Of a DNA stretch of 41,943 bases, positions 15,337 to 24,087 are shown one piece after another (the first letter of the stretch is position 1; every line of letters begins with the position of its first letter). The stretch is from Promethearchaeota archaeon. Lineage in GTDB: Archaea; Asgardarchaeota; Lokiarchaeia; Sigyniarchaeales; SOKP01. The translations under genes were made by a program, and so were the position numbers. The notes beneath the pieces are model-generated. The model worked only from the letters and a program-made list of their open reading frames with translations, was not told the origin of the DNA and made no database searches. Where the stretch lies: the NCBI GenBank assembly GCA_004524725.1, contig SDNW01000008.1:1-41943 (forward strand). The letters run 5' to 3'.

Positions 15337-16212
15337 ATGAAAAAAAACAAAATAATTGGATTAACGTTATTTAGTTTGCTTTTTTTAACATTTGCAAATT
15401 ATGCAATTGCAGCCCCTCCCAGTTATGTTGGGGTTCAAGCGGGTCAACAATATACTTGGGTACCCAGCTTTAATTTTGCGAATATTAATGCAACCGCAAT
15501 AAGTCTAGTTGGAGAGGAAAATTGGACCGCAGCATATGCGATGCTTGAGGAACTATTCGAAAATGAGACGGGTATGGATTTTTCTTTAATTGGAGGCACA
15601 GGATTAAGAATGACCATCCATAATGTTACTGATGAATTAATTGATTCAGGAATACGTTATTCAGGGGTTTGGTTTAATATGGACATTGCTACGTCCCCAA
15701 ACAATTGGACTCGTGTGGTAAATGCCACAGATTCTTCATCCCCGATGTTAAGAATTATTAATCCCGCAGATATTAATGAAACTACTTTTATGTATACGTT
15801 TATGAATCCAACTTTTATGCCTATAGGAATAGATTTCGGTTTTATTGCTGAAGGATTAACTAATTATACAAACAGTAGCCCTTATACTGCTGGGAATTTT
15901 ACATTCGCAAAAAATGGTAATGGGATCGCCGTTACTATCAAGGGAGATTACTTAGAGATGGCTCTTAATGAAAGCGGTTCACCCTTTAATATTACTGAAT
16001 TAGCAGATATTGTAGCAACTGTCCGATGGAATAATTATGGTGTTCTTGATTATGCTTCTATCGCTTATGGAGGCTTAGTTCTTGCGAGTGCATCCCTTGC
16101 AACCGATCTTGGGATACCTGGAGTTACAATCCCCTTGGTGATTGGCGTTTCAATTTGTACTTTAATAGCTCTCGTAGCTGTTATAAAGAAAAAGAATAAA
16201 ATAATTATTTAA
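15337..16212 (+). CDS. Secreted, C-terminally membrane-anchored surface protein
   Basis: This 291-residue protein has a signal peptide (MKKNK then a hydrophobic stretch ending near AIAAPP, residues 1-27). The exported domain of about 230 residues is rich in Asn, Thr and Tyr and has many N-x-S/T sequons, suggesting glycosylation. A single membrane helix lies near the end (IPLVIGVSICTLIALVAVIK), followed by KKKNKIII. VGVQAGQQYTW near the mature N terminus resembles the repeat starts of the 897-residue protein at 19247. This architecture is typical of archaeal cell-envelope proteins. Exact role unknown. Confidence 0.82.
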   Translation: MKKNKIIGLTLFSLLFLTFANYAIAAPPSYVGVQAGQQYTWVPSFNFANINATAISLVGEENWTAAYAMLEELFENETGMDFSLIGGTGLRMTIHNVTDELIDSGIRYSGVWFNMDIATSPNNWTRVVNATDSSSPMLRIINPADINETTFMYTFMNPTFMPIGIDFGFIAEGLTNYTNSSPYTAGNFTFAKNGNGIAVTIKGDYLEMALNESGSPFNITELADIVATVRWNNYGVLDYASIAYGGLVLASASLATDLGIPGVTIPLVIGVSICTLIALVAVIKKKNKIII

Positions 16213-16270
16213 ATTCTTTCTTTTTTATTTTAAATTATAATTTTTTTAATTTTGAATCATATAATTTACT

Positions 16271-16543
16271 ATGCAATTTTTAGATTCTCTATTATTTTTA
16301 ATAATATTGGTAGTAATCATTTGGAGTATAAAGGCTGATTTATTTTTTGTAATATTCGGCTTTGCGATTGTTATTTTTATTTTATTTCAATTATTCTTTA
16401 TGGATCCATTTAATATATTAATTTCAATCAGTAACTTTATTCTATTTAATCCTTTTGGCTTGTCCTTGTTGTTTATACCCTTGATCATCTCAATTTTTAA
16501 ATATATCCTTGAGAAACTATATCATAAAATAAGATTAAAATAA
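16271..16543 (+). CDS. Small hydrophobic membrane protein
   Basis: This 90-residue protein is composed almost entirely of hydrophobic residues, with about three membrane helices (residues 6-28, 30-50, 60-80) and a basic tail (KLYHKIRLK). The ATG at 16271 is the only reasonable start. Its stop lies two bases from the convergent stop of the ABC permease. I recognise no family. Such AT-rich hydrophobic frames can arise by chance, so confidence is moderate. Confidence 0.5.
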   Translation: MQFLDSLLFLIILVVIIWSIKADLFFVIFGFAIVIFILFQLFFMDPFNILISISNFILFNPFGLSLLFIPLIISIFKYILEKLYHKIRLK

Positions 16544-16545
16544 TT

Positions 16546-18195
16546 TTATTCGGTTCTATTTAATCTCAATATCCCGATAAAGAGTAGCAGAAGTGCGATT
16601 ATTGAAGATATTCCAATATAAATGATTAAGATAAAGTTTAGTCCAATAGTATAATTGATAAAAGGTGTTGGAAAAATAAACAGCAGTAATGAAATTATAA
16701 AAGATAAAACTTGGAGTAAGGTGATAATATAAATATTAAAATAAATAAATTTCCCTCTTTCTTCGTATAGAGGCCTGATACATTGAATCGCTACCGCTTG
16801 AGTTAAGATTATCATACTTATAGTGATAAATGAGAGATAAAAGCTAATTGCTGACAGAAAATCTAATAAAAAAATGATGGAAAAAAAAATTGTAAAAATT
16901 AGTCCTAAAATTAAGCATATTATAAGCATGTTGTATAAAAACGAAATAACTAATGCCTTCACGTTTCGAATGGATTTTTTATAGAGGAGTGTAATCTCTT
17001 TTGTATTTACAAATACATAAATTCCCATGAATATTCCAAAAGTAAATGCTACCATCCAAGCAAGTATTAAGATGAGGGAGAAATTAAATTCTGACACCTC
17101 AATTGAAAATGGGGCAAATACAGGATCTAATCTTGTTATAGATGATAAGGGTATATCAACTGAAAGGGACAAAAAGATACCAAAAACGATATTTAAGGCA
17201 ATAAGGTAAATCATTTTGCTAATGCTTTCTCGCTTTCTTACAAATTCCCTAAACTGAGTAATGACAAGAACCTTATATCGACTTGGAGTAACAAGATTTA
17301 TAAATCTTATAAAAGAACTCTCTAATTTAATCATAAAACCTCTAGTTTTAATAGATTTCTCTAGTTCATATACCGATTCAGTTCGTTTATAAGAAATAAA
17401 GGTAATTAATAACGGAATTCCAATAATTAGCAATATGTATACCCAAATATTTAGAAAATAACCACTTACTGATGATGGATCTACAAAATAAAGTATAATG
17501 TTTGAAAACCAAAAGGATGGAAAAAAATTTGTCAAGATTTTAAATGCAGGATATACATATAACAATTCAAAAATAAAATGGGATATATATAATGCTAAAA
17601 TAATAATGAAGGGGAGAGTTGCAAAAAATACACTATTTAGTGAAGATTTCCTATCTGAAGAAAGTAGTTTATATTCTAACCAATTTGCAATCACATTACC
17701 AATAAGCAAAGCGAATATAATTAAAATAAAAATCAATAGATAAAAAAGCATATGATGGAATAGAGTTAAATCTGGATTAATCTGAATTAAGAAAGAGGAA
17801 ATTAATGGACCAATTGCTAATACGATTAAACTATAGAAGGGTAATTGCCCTATAAATTCCCCTAAGAATATATCTCCTGCTTTTGCTGGAGAGGAGAGAA
17901 TAATATCTTTAACACCAATCTCGAGTTTTCTGTAAAGCATCAATAACGGGTAAATAATGAATATTAAAAAAATCATTAAGAAAGAATATTCTATAATAGG
18001 ATGTAAGATGGTGGCTAAAAAAGAGCTATATATCTTCAAGATATCGGGTAATAGTAAATCCATAAAATAAGGCCCTAAAAATGCAGCCCAGAAGAAAAAG
18101 AGTCCATAAATTATTACAAAAAATTCTTTCCTATGCTTTCGAAATCTAAAAGTCTTTAATCTTATTTCTTTTTGGGCAATCCTATACCATAACAT
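16546..18195 (-). CDS. ABC-2-type transporter permease subunit
   Basis: This 549-residue polytopic membrane protein has about twelve hydrophobic segments arranged as two similar halves of six, with a charged cytoplasmic loop in the middle (around KSIKTRGFMIKLESS). The N-terminal MLWYRIAQKEIRLKTFR and the later VLVITQFREFVRKRESI are the amphipathic interface helices expected before the first helix of each ABC-2 half. It starts 22 bases after the ATPase gene on the same strand, so the two form an exporter operon. The substrate is unknown; the flanking surface-protein genes make an envelope-related substrate possible. Confidence 0.88.
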   Translation of the reverse strand: MLWYRIAQKEIRLKTFRFRKHRKEFFVIIYGLFFFWAAFLGPYFMDLLLPDILKIYSSFLATILHPIIEYSFLMIFLIFIIYPLLMLYRKLEIGVKDIILSSPAKAGDIFLGEFIGQLPFYSLIVLAIGPLISSFLIQINPDLTLFHHMLFYLLIFILIIFALLIGNVIANWLEYKLLSSDRKSSLNSVFFATLPFIIILALYISHFIFELLYVYPAFKILTNFFPSFWFSNIILYFVDPSSVSGYFLNIWVYILLIIGIPLLITFISYKRTESVYELEKSIKTRGFMIKLESSFIRFINLVTPSRYKVLVITQFREFVRKRESISKMIYLIALNIVFGIFLSLSVDIPLSSITRLDPVFAPFSIEVSEFNFSLILILAWMVAFTFGIFMGIYVFVNTKEITLLYKKSIRNVKALVISFLYNMLIICLILGLIFTIFFSIIFLLDFLSAISFYLSFITISMIILTQAVAIQCIRPLYEERGKFIYFNIYIITLLQVLSFIISLLLFIFPTPFINYTIGLNFILIIYIGISSIIALLLLFIGILRLNRTE

Positions 18196-18217
18196 AATTT
18201 AGAACTTTTTTTTGGTA

Positions 18218-19009
18218 TTATTTTTTTTTAATACGCTGGATTTTTTTCCAGCTCAATAAATCTTTATTATTGTGAATCTCCATTACTTTAATGTAAGCTT
18301 CTTCTAGATTTTTCGCGTTTACCGATTCAATTATCTCTTTCGGTGAACCTTGGATTTTTATTACACCATTATCGATTATTCCAATTATATCACATAACTC
18401 CTCCGCAATAGTGGTAATATGGGTAGAAATAAAGAAAGTTTTATCCGCATTCTGAATTAAACTAGTAATCAAGGATTTAACCATACTTGCTGTTGCGGGA
18501 TCTAAATTTGAGGTTGGTTCATCCAAAAAAATTATTTTGGGATCATGGATCAAGACTGCGCATAAACTTACTTTTTGCTTCATTCCTCTTGAATATTCTT
18601 CGAGTAAATCATTTGCTCTAGGTATTAAATCAAATAACTTTAATAATTCGTCAATTCTAGTAGTTACGATATCTTTTGATAAGTTATACAGCGAACCAAT
18701 GAATTCTAAGAATTCTTTAGCTGTTAGTTTATTATAAAGTCCTGGAGTTTCAGGTAAAAACCCACAATTCTTTTTAACCAAATTTTTTTCTTTTACGAGA
18801 TCATATCCTAAAATCCTGCCACCACCCGAGGAGGGCTTGATAATTGCATTCAATAATCGAATTGTGGTGGTCTTGCCTGCCCCATTAGGACCTAATAGAC
18901 CATAAATTGAACCATAAGGCAATTTAAGGTTTAATCCCTTTACTGCGATATTTTTTCCAAATCTTTTAGATAGCTCATTTGTTATTATTGCATAATTATT
19001 TGACGACAT
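18218..19009 (-). CDS. ABC transporter ATP-binding protein
   Basis: The single nucleotide-binding domain powers the adjacent ABC-2 permease. Walker A is GPNGAGKTT, the Q-loop region is GFLPETPGLY, the signature is EYSRGMKQK, Walker B is IIFLDEPTSNLDP, and the H-loop is FFISTHI. The frame opens with TTG at 19021, but the ATG at 19009 gives a normal family N terminus and is preferred; the protein is then 263 residues. The closest family type is the CcmA/drug and lipid exporter ATPases. The upstream region, shared with the divergent 897-residue surface-protein gene, carries repeats that may be operators. Confidence 0.95.
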   Translation of the reverse strand: MSSNNYAIITNELSKRFGKNIAVKGLNLKLPYGSIYGLLGPNGAGKTTTIRLLNAIIKPSSGGGRILGYDLVKEKNLVKKNCGFLPETPGLYNKLTAKEFLEFIGSLYNLSKDIVTTRIDELLKLFDLIPRANDLLEEYSRGMKQKVSLCAVLIHDPKIIFLDEPTSNLDPATASMVKSLITSLIQNADKTFFISTHITTIAEELCDIIGIIDNGVIKIQGSPKEIIESVNAKNLEEAYIKVMEIHNNKDLLSWKKIQRIKKK

Positions 19010-19048
19010 CTCATCATTCAAGCAAAAAGGCTCATTTTTCTTTTAATC

Positions 19049-19106
19049 GTATGATACATATTACAATTAAACAAGTATGATATAATATATGATTTAAAGT
19101 ATGGTA
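19049..19106. promoter_or_regulatory. Three direct repeats, candidate operator
   Basis: GTATGATA occurs at 19049-19056 and 19075-19082, and GTATGGTA at 19099-19106, spaced 26 and 24 bases. The last two are part of a longer match, AAGTATGATATAAT versus AAGTATGGTATAAT (13 of 14). They lie between the divergent ABC and surface-protein genes. Regular spacing near two to two and a half DNA turns fits cooperative regulator binding, but function is inferred. Confidence 0.45.
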
Positions 19107-19112
19107 TAATTT

Positions 19113-19128
19113 TGGACAGAATTGTCCA
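19113..19128. promoter_or_regulatory. Inverted repeat, candidate regulator site
   Basis: TGGACA and TGTCCA form a perfect six-base inverted repeat around a four-base centre, immediately after the direct repeats. It is GC-richer than the AT-rich surroundings, so it stands out. A dimeric regulator site is the natural reading; no regulator gene is adjacent. Confidence 0.4.
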
Positions 19129-19213
19129 TTCATATTAAGGTCTCAAAGATAATTAAATATAAAAACCCAAATAACATCTTCTTATCTTAATCCAAAATTT
19201 TTTGGAATCAATT

Positions 19214-19226
19214 TTATCTAAAAAAT
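19214..19226 (+). promoter_or_regulatory. Candidate TATA box of the 897-residue surface-protein gene
   Basis: TTATCTAAAAAAT is centred about 27 bases before the ATG at 19247, which predicts transcription from the start codon and a leaderless message. No Shine-Dalgarno sequence is present before this ATG. Confidence 0.4.
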
Positions 19227-19246
19227 AAGAATATATTTGATGCATT

Positions 19247-21940
19247 ATGAAAAAAATACAAAAAAGAAGAATTTCGATATTACTAACCCTATTTATAGCT
19301 TCGAGTTTCCTAATGGTATTAACTTATTTTCCAACAGTAGTAGCTGGACCCGATATTCCAACGGAAAGTGAGTACAATAGCTGGCATTGGGGTGTAGACG
19401 TTGGTGATGAGCTTTATTTTGGGGCAGAAGTTATCATGAAAAATATGAGTTCTGGAGAGGTTGTTGCGATGTTTCGCGATATCTGGATTTATAATATTAG
19501 CTCGATTGAAAACGTCACTATGGAATGGCTTGGTTTTCATGAATTCTCAGTGGTAAACTCCACACGCTGCTATTATGATCCTGATACAATGGATCTTTTA
19601 GCTTGGACATCCCCCGATGAGTATGCAATTTTCAACTTTAATGAAAGTGACCCGATTAAACATCGATATCGCGCAGGATTTAGTGGAATACCACAGATAC
19701 TCCCTCTTAATAATAGTGCCTTAGAACTTGATATTTTAGCTCCAATTATTAATCAGACTATGTATGCTCCTTTATCAACAATGATCTTTAATGCGTTTGA
19801 TGATTATGAATATAACCTCGGAGCAAACAGTCTTCGATTTGATAATTCATCAGATGGTTATTATGCCTATGGAGAGTATTATGGAAATAATGGTACGCTT
19901 AAATATAGTGAAATCTCGATTTTAGCTAATATGGGAGATCCTATGATGATAAATATGACTTTTCAGCGAGTTTTTGACTATGATATTACCGATGAAGTAC
20001 AATGGGATCTTAGTGTGGGAGAATCCGTTTATTATGATTATTATGAAGGATCTAGCGGAGTTGGCGAAGCGTATGATTTAAAATTAACTATAACTAATAT
20101 AACAGATTATATTGTTCCTACTCCATTTAATAGCGTTGATCTTGAAGAAGATATTCCAATGGTATTCCAAGTTGTATTTGCTGATCTGTATGTGTGGAAT
20201 GGGACCGGTTATGAACTAGAAGAAACAGAATTTGTGATGGGAGCTTCCAATAATTTCTATCCTATGTTATTCGGAGGAGGAACTCCACCAGAATTCCTAA
20301 TGATTATGCCTACTACTGCTACAGTGGAAGACTTAGAATTTATGTGGAATGAAGATAAACTACGTATATGGGGAGCTCCACTTGATAATGTAGCATATAA
20401 TGACAATACAGAATTGGAATTTATTATCTCAAATTCAACAGGATCCGAATATATCAGAGGACTGGTTGATAAAACAACGGGTCTATTTAAATCATTGCTA
20501 GCGCTTATGGGAGAAATTATCTACTATGAGCTAAAAGATATGACTTTAGTTGATTGGGCATTAGAACCAGGGGATACTCTACATTATAAAATAAATGAAA
20601 ATGATTATGAAGATAGAGTTATTCGAGCTACAATTGTCGCCCATTATCACTATTTTGCTAATATGACTTTACTTGAATTAGATTCTGGAGGTTTATTTAC
20701 AATACCATCTGATCAGCCAGAATTGCAGTTCTTTTCAGTAGTATTAGCGGATTTTGATATATGGAATGCCACATCAGAATCTTGGGAATTTGATGAAGAT
20801 GAGATGGTACTTGGCATGGCAAATATCTATTGGCCATTATCACCGTTAGCTTTTTCAATGTCTTATGGATTTCCAATATTATTTCCAATGGGAGTGATAG
20901 CTAGTGATTTTTCGGCTTTCTTTGATGTGTATAGCAGTGTTTATGATGATATCAGCTATGGCACTAATTATGTAACTATGACTAATACAACCTTAAATAG
21001 ACAACTTCGACTTCATTTTGACAGTACTTCTGGAATAACAACTTATCTAGGTGGCTGGACTCGTCAACCAGGAAGTGCTCCCGATGATTGGAGTTACACA
21101 TCGGTCTATCCTTTAATTGTCGAGGATCCAAGTTTAGGTGTTTCAGAGATTGACATTCAAAGTGTTCTTGTTTCTGATATTGAAATATCAGTCGGCTTTA
21201 ATACTACGAGCTCTTTTGAATATCTATATGCTTTATATTCCTTTAATCCGGTTAATATTTCCCTTCCAAACGGAACTGCTCTATGCTATTTTGATCAAAT
21301 CACAACCCACCCAAGTATGATAAGTGGAAACATTACTTTGACCATCACATTACCACTCTCAATTAATCTAGCCACAACTCACCTCTATCTATTTGCGTGG
21401 AATGTTTCGGGTTCTTCAACCTGGGAGATAGCTCCTCCAGAGGCTTATGAGATAAATGGAACGACTAATAGCATAATCGTTCAGTATCCTGCATTCTCCG
21501 CAGATTCTCTTATATTTGCATTGTCTTATGAATCTCTTCTTCCTGGTCCTTTAACCTTGACATCTGATGCTACAAGTCCAGACATAGATGGTAATTTCAC
21601 TTTAACATGGACTACCTCTCTTGATGCAGATAATTATTCTGTATATCTCTATTCAGGGTATATTAATAGCATCAATGGAAGCCTTAACCTTTTAGCTGAT
21701 GAAATTACAGATTTAAACCTAGAGTTGACTGGCTATACTGATGGTACATATTATTTTATTGTTGTGTCTCATAACTATTATGGAGACACACTATCTAATT
21801 GTATTCAAATTAATGTTACATTGTCATCTACAACACCAACTTCAGGGATTCCGGGATATCATCTAGCGTTTATTCTACTGTCTATGCTAAGTATAACTCT
21901 TATACTAATAAAATCTAAATTTAAAGATTACCATAATTAA
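19247..21940 (+). CDS. Large repeat-containing cell-surface protein with C-terminal membrane anchor
   Basis: This 897-residue exported protein has a basic N terminus MKKIQKRR plus a hydrophobic segment to about residue 33 as signal peptide, and a final helix (HLAFILLSMLSITLILI) followed by a short basic tail. Three related domains of about 190 residues begin at W48 (WGVDVGDELYF), W253 (WDLSVGESVYY) and W437 (WALEPGDTLHY). The second and third also share internal motifs (VMGASNNFYPM, VLGMANIYWPL). A C-terminal region (about 770-865) resembles an FN3/Ig-like fold. It is acidic, rich in Tyr, Asn and Asp, with many N-x-S/T sequons, as expected for a glycosylated archaeal envelope protein. It diverges from the ABC exporter. 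Function beyond surface location is unknown. Confidence 0.85.
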   Translation: MKKIQKRRISILLTLFIASSFLMVLTYFPTVVAGPDIPTESEYNSWHWGVDVGDELYFGAEVIMKNMSSGEVVAMFRDIWIYNISSIENVTMEWLGFHEFSVVNSTRCYYDPDTMDLLAWTSPDEYAIFNFNESDPIKHRYRAGFSGIPQILPLNNSALELDILAPIINQTMYAPLSTMIFNAFDDYEYNLGANSLRFDNSSDGYYAYGEYYGNNGTLKYSEISILANMGDPMMINMTFQRVFDYDITDEVQWDLSVGESVYYDYYEGSSGVGEAYDLKLTITNITDYIVPTPFNSVDLEEDIPMVFQVVFADLYVWNGTGYELEETEFVMGASNNFYPMLFGGGTPPEFLMIMPTTATVEDLEFMWNEDKLRIWGAPLDNVAYNDNTELEFIISNSTGSEYIRGLVDKTTGLFKSLLALMGEIIYYELKDMTLVDWALEPGDTLHYKINENDYEDRVIRATIVAHYHYFANMTLLELDSGGLFTIPSDQPELQFFSVVLADFDIWNATSESWEFDEDEMVLGMANIYWPLSPLAFSMSYGFPILFPMGVIASDFSAFFDVYSSVYDDISYGTNYVTMTNTTLNRQLRLHFDSTSGITTYLGGWTRQPGSAPDDWSYTSVYPLIVEDPSLGVSEIDIQSVLVSDIEISVGFNTTSSFEYLYALYSFNPVNISLPNGTALCYFDQITTHPSMISGNITLTITLPLSINLATTHLYLFAWNVSGSSTWEIAPPEAYEINGTTNSIIVQYPAFSADSLIFALSYESLLPGPLTLTSDATSPDIDGNFTLTWTTSLDADNYSVYLYSGYINSINGSLNLLADEITDLNLELTGYTDGTYYFIVVSHNYYGDTLSNCIQINVTLSSTTPTSGIPGYHLAFILLSMLSITLILIKSKFKDYHN

Positions 21941-21943
21941 AAT

Positions 21944-21965
21944 CTTATTTTTTTATTTGTTTTTA
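21944..21965 (+). terminator. T-rich terminator after surface-protein gene
   Basis: CTTATTTTTTTATTTGTTTTTA follows the stop of the 897-residue gene and lies just before the convergent end of the phosphoribosyltransferase gene, as expected for archaeal oligo-T termination. Confidence 0.45.
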
Positions 21966-21968
21966 TAT

Positions 21969-22670
21969 CTATTTTTGATAATATTGTGATTGTTGTATTA
22001 TCTCCTTAACCTCGGAATCAGCTAGATCATACCAATGCTTATATGCATCTGCTACTGCAAACCAAGTAGTTTTTCTAATGTTAGGACATTCAATAAAATC
22101 CACTTTCTTATCAAATAATCTTATCGTATGGAGTGGAGCAGTTGGAACCGTTATTATGATTTTTTGTGGTTTATAAGTTTTTATCATTTTAACTGCAGCA
22201 AGCATCGTATAACCGGAGGCTAATCCATCATCAAGTAAAAAAACTGTCCTACTAAATATTCTATCTTTATAGGAATTCGTTAAAGTTTCTTTTTTTTCAT
22301 AGAATTTTAATCTTTCTTGGATCTCTTTTTTAGTTAGCTCAATAGATTTATCTATTTGATCTTTTCTTAGATATAATTGTGATAAAAGCCGTTCGTTTAA
22401 AATGATAGTTCCATCAGTTGTAATGGAGCCAAATCCAGCTTCTGGATTATATGGAATCTTAATTTTTCTCACAATTAATAGATCATAGGGAATATTAAGT
22501 ATGCTACAAAATCCTTCTGCTACAGGAATCCCTCCATTTGGTATTGCGAACACAAAATAATTATCTGGATTTAAGAAAACTTCTTCTGATATTTGTTTAC
22601 GCTTTTTTAGTAAGAATTGTGCTAATATCTTTCCAGCCGATGATCGTGATTCGTATGGAATGACATTCAT
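21969..22670 (-). CDS. Phosphoribosyltransferase-domain protein
   Basis: This 233-residue protein starts from an ATG at 22670. The type I PRTase PRPP-binding loop is VFLLDDGLASGYTMLAAV (about residues 140-157): hydrophobic strand, two acids, then a loop with Gly-Thr/Ser character. The upstream region FAIPNGGIPVAEGF and LIVRKIKIPYNPEAGFGSI match the hood/pyrophosphate loops of the PRTase group related to mycobacterial Rv0571c-type proteins, not a specific nucleobase salvage enzyme. The nucleobase or other acceptor cannot be assigned. It is monocistronic and divergent from the transporter operon across 273 AT-rich bases. Confidence 0.88.
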   Translation of the reverse strand: MNVIPYESRSSAGKILAQFLLKKRKQISEEVFLNPDNYFVFAIPNGGIPVAEGFCSILNIPYDLLIVRKIKIPYNPEAGFGSITTDGTIILNERLLSQLYLRKDQIDKSIELTKKEIQERLKFYEKKETLTNSYKDRIFSRTVFLLDDGLASGYTMLAAVKMIKTYKPQKIIITVPTAPLHTIRLFDKKVDFIECPNIRKTTWFAVADAYKHWYDLADSEVKEIIQQSQYYQK

Positions 22671-22943
22671 AATATTGTTAATCTATTAGAATTTATTAAC
22701 TAATTAGCTATTTTAATGGTTTGGGGATTTAGTTCTTAATTAGGTCAACCTAACAAAAAACTTTTTATATCTACTTAAAAATTAACTTAGAAGTAAATAT
22801 TCCCATAAATCCCTTTTTAATAGATTGATTTTATAAAAAGTATGTTTGTAGATAATTTTAAATAATCTTGATTATTAAAAGTAATATAAAAAGATGTTAG
22901 ATGATAGATACAGTCTTTCAATCAATACAATAGGCGTTAAAAA

Positions 22944-23498
22944 ATGGAAGATCGCAACTCAAAAGGGAGAATTATCAAAGAGGCATTTCCTTCTGAGATC
23001 GTATCTATTATCGGTGATATCCTTGCTGGAGTAGTACTCACTGTTTTAATTCTCCCTTTTCAAAGTTTTATTCTTTTGATATTGATTATACCTGCCCTTC
23101 TCTCCCTTAGAGGAAACTTAAGCGGTCCTTATATTGCAAGAACATCTCGAGATTTTATAATTGGAGAGTTCAATAAGAATTCACTGATTCAAAATGTATT
23201 GGCTACTTATTCTTTAGCGATTATTACTGGATTTGTAATTGGATCATTAAGTCTCCTTCTCAATGTTTTTCTAATTAAACTTGACTTAATTCCATGGTAT
23301 TTTATTTTGTTAATCCCAGTAATCTCAATCTGTTTAACCTTATCTTTTTCGATTCCTTGTTCAACTATGTTAAATTATATTGCTTTCAAAAATGGATTAG
23401 ATCCTAACAATGTTGTGAGCCCAATAATGACAGCAATTGACGATTTCCTTACAGTTATTTGCTTTTTTTTAACATTAGTACTAATGGGGGTGCCTTAA
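22944..23498 (+). CDS. MgtE-type divalent cation transporter, first half
   Basis: This 184-residue protein has about five membrane helices and corresponds to one MgtE/SLC41A integral membrane domain. The helix-1/2 region LPALLSLRGNLSGPYIARTSRDF matches the family's GN-containing pore motif. IPCSTMLNYIAFKNGLDPNNVVSPIMTAIDDFLT matches the second signature (DPD/DPN with TxxDxxT-like spacing). It lacks the N-domain and CBS domains of bacterial MgtE. The next gene, starting one base after this stop, encodes a homologous half, so the functional unit is probably a heteromer. Mg2+ is the likeliest ion by family; that is inference. Confidence 0.88.
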   Translation: MEDRNSKGRIIKEAFPSEIVSIIGDILAGVVLTVLILPFQSFILLILIIPALLSLRGNLSGPYIARTSRDFIIGEFNKNSLIQNVLATYSLAIITGFVIGSLSLLLNVFLIKLDLIPWYFILLIPVISICLTLSFSIPCSTMLNYIAFKNGLDPNNVVSPIMTAIDDFLTVICFFLTLVLMGVP

Positions 23499-23499
23499 C

Positions 23500-24051
23500 A
23501 TGGAATATTTTAAAAAGATATTCAAGGAATCACTGATTGTAGTAATTTTATCTTCCATCATGGGTATATTTTCTGGTACTTTTCTCGCCGAAAATGATGA
23601 GGTGTTATATAGCTTTCCAATAATTCTATTATTACTGCCTTCATTGAACTCATTAATTGGTGATATATCTACGATTTTAACCTCCCGGTTAACTTCTCAT
23701 CTCTACATTGGTACCATTCCACCGAAGATTAAAAAATCGGATAAACTAGTTCAAGATTTTTATGGATTGCTTATAACCCTAATACTAAGCATTTTTGCCC
23801 TAATAATAATAGGTTATAGTGTAGGTTTAATAACAGCTGTAGAAATTGTAAATCCTTTTTTAATTATTTTATTGATTATTATAACTATTATGATTTTATT
23901 TGCAATAATGTTTATCTTTTTATTTATAAGTTCAATATTATTATTTAAATTGGGAAAGGACCCAAATAATTATCTAATTCCAATAACCACCTCATTACTT
24001 GATTTTCTGACCCCTTTAACGTTAATATTACTTTTACAAATATTTATATAA
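23500..24051 (+). CDS. MgtE-type divalent cation transporter, second half
   Basis: The 183-residue partner of the preceding gene begins one base after its stop. GGGGGTG at 23486-23492, seven bases before the ATG, is the ribosome-binding site, so translation is coupled. About five membrane helices are seen. LLLPSLNSLIGDISTILTSRLTSHLYIG aligns with the first signature of the upstream half, and KLGKDPNNYLIPITTSLLDFLTPLT with the second. The two halves are clearly paralogous (the DPNN motif is shared) but diverged, as expected if they occupy different positions in a heterodimeric pore. Confidence 0.88.
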   Translation: MEYFKKIFKESLIVVILSSIMGIFSGTFLAENDEVLYSFPIILLLLPSLNSLIGDISTILTSRLTSHLYIGTIPPKIKKSDKLVQDFYGLLITLILSIFALIIIGYSVGLITAVEIVNPFLIILLIIITIMILFAIMFIFLFISSILLFKLGKDPNNYLIPITTSLLDFLTPLTLILLLQIFI

Positions 24052-24087
24052 AATTAAAATAAAAGAAGAGTTGTAGAGTATAGTAAA

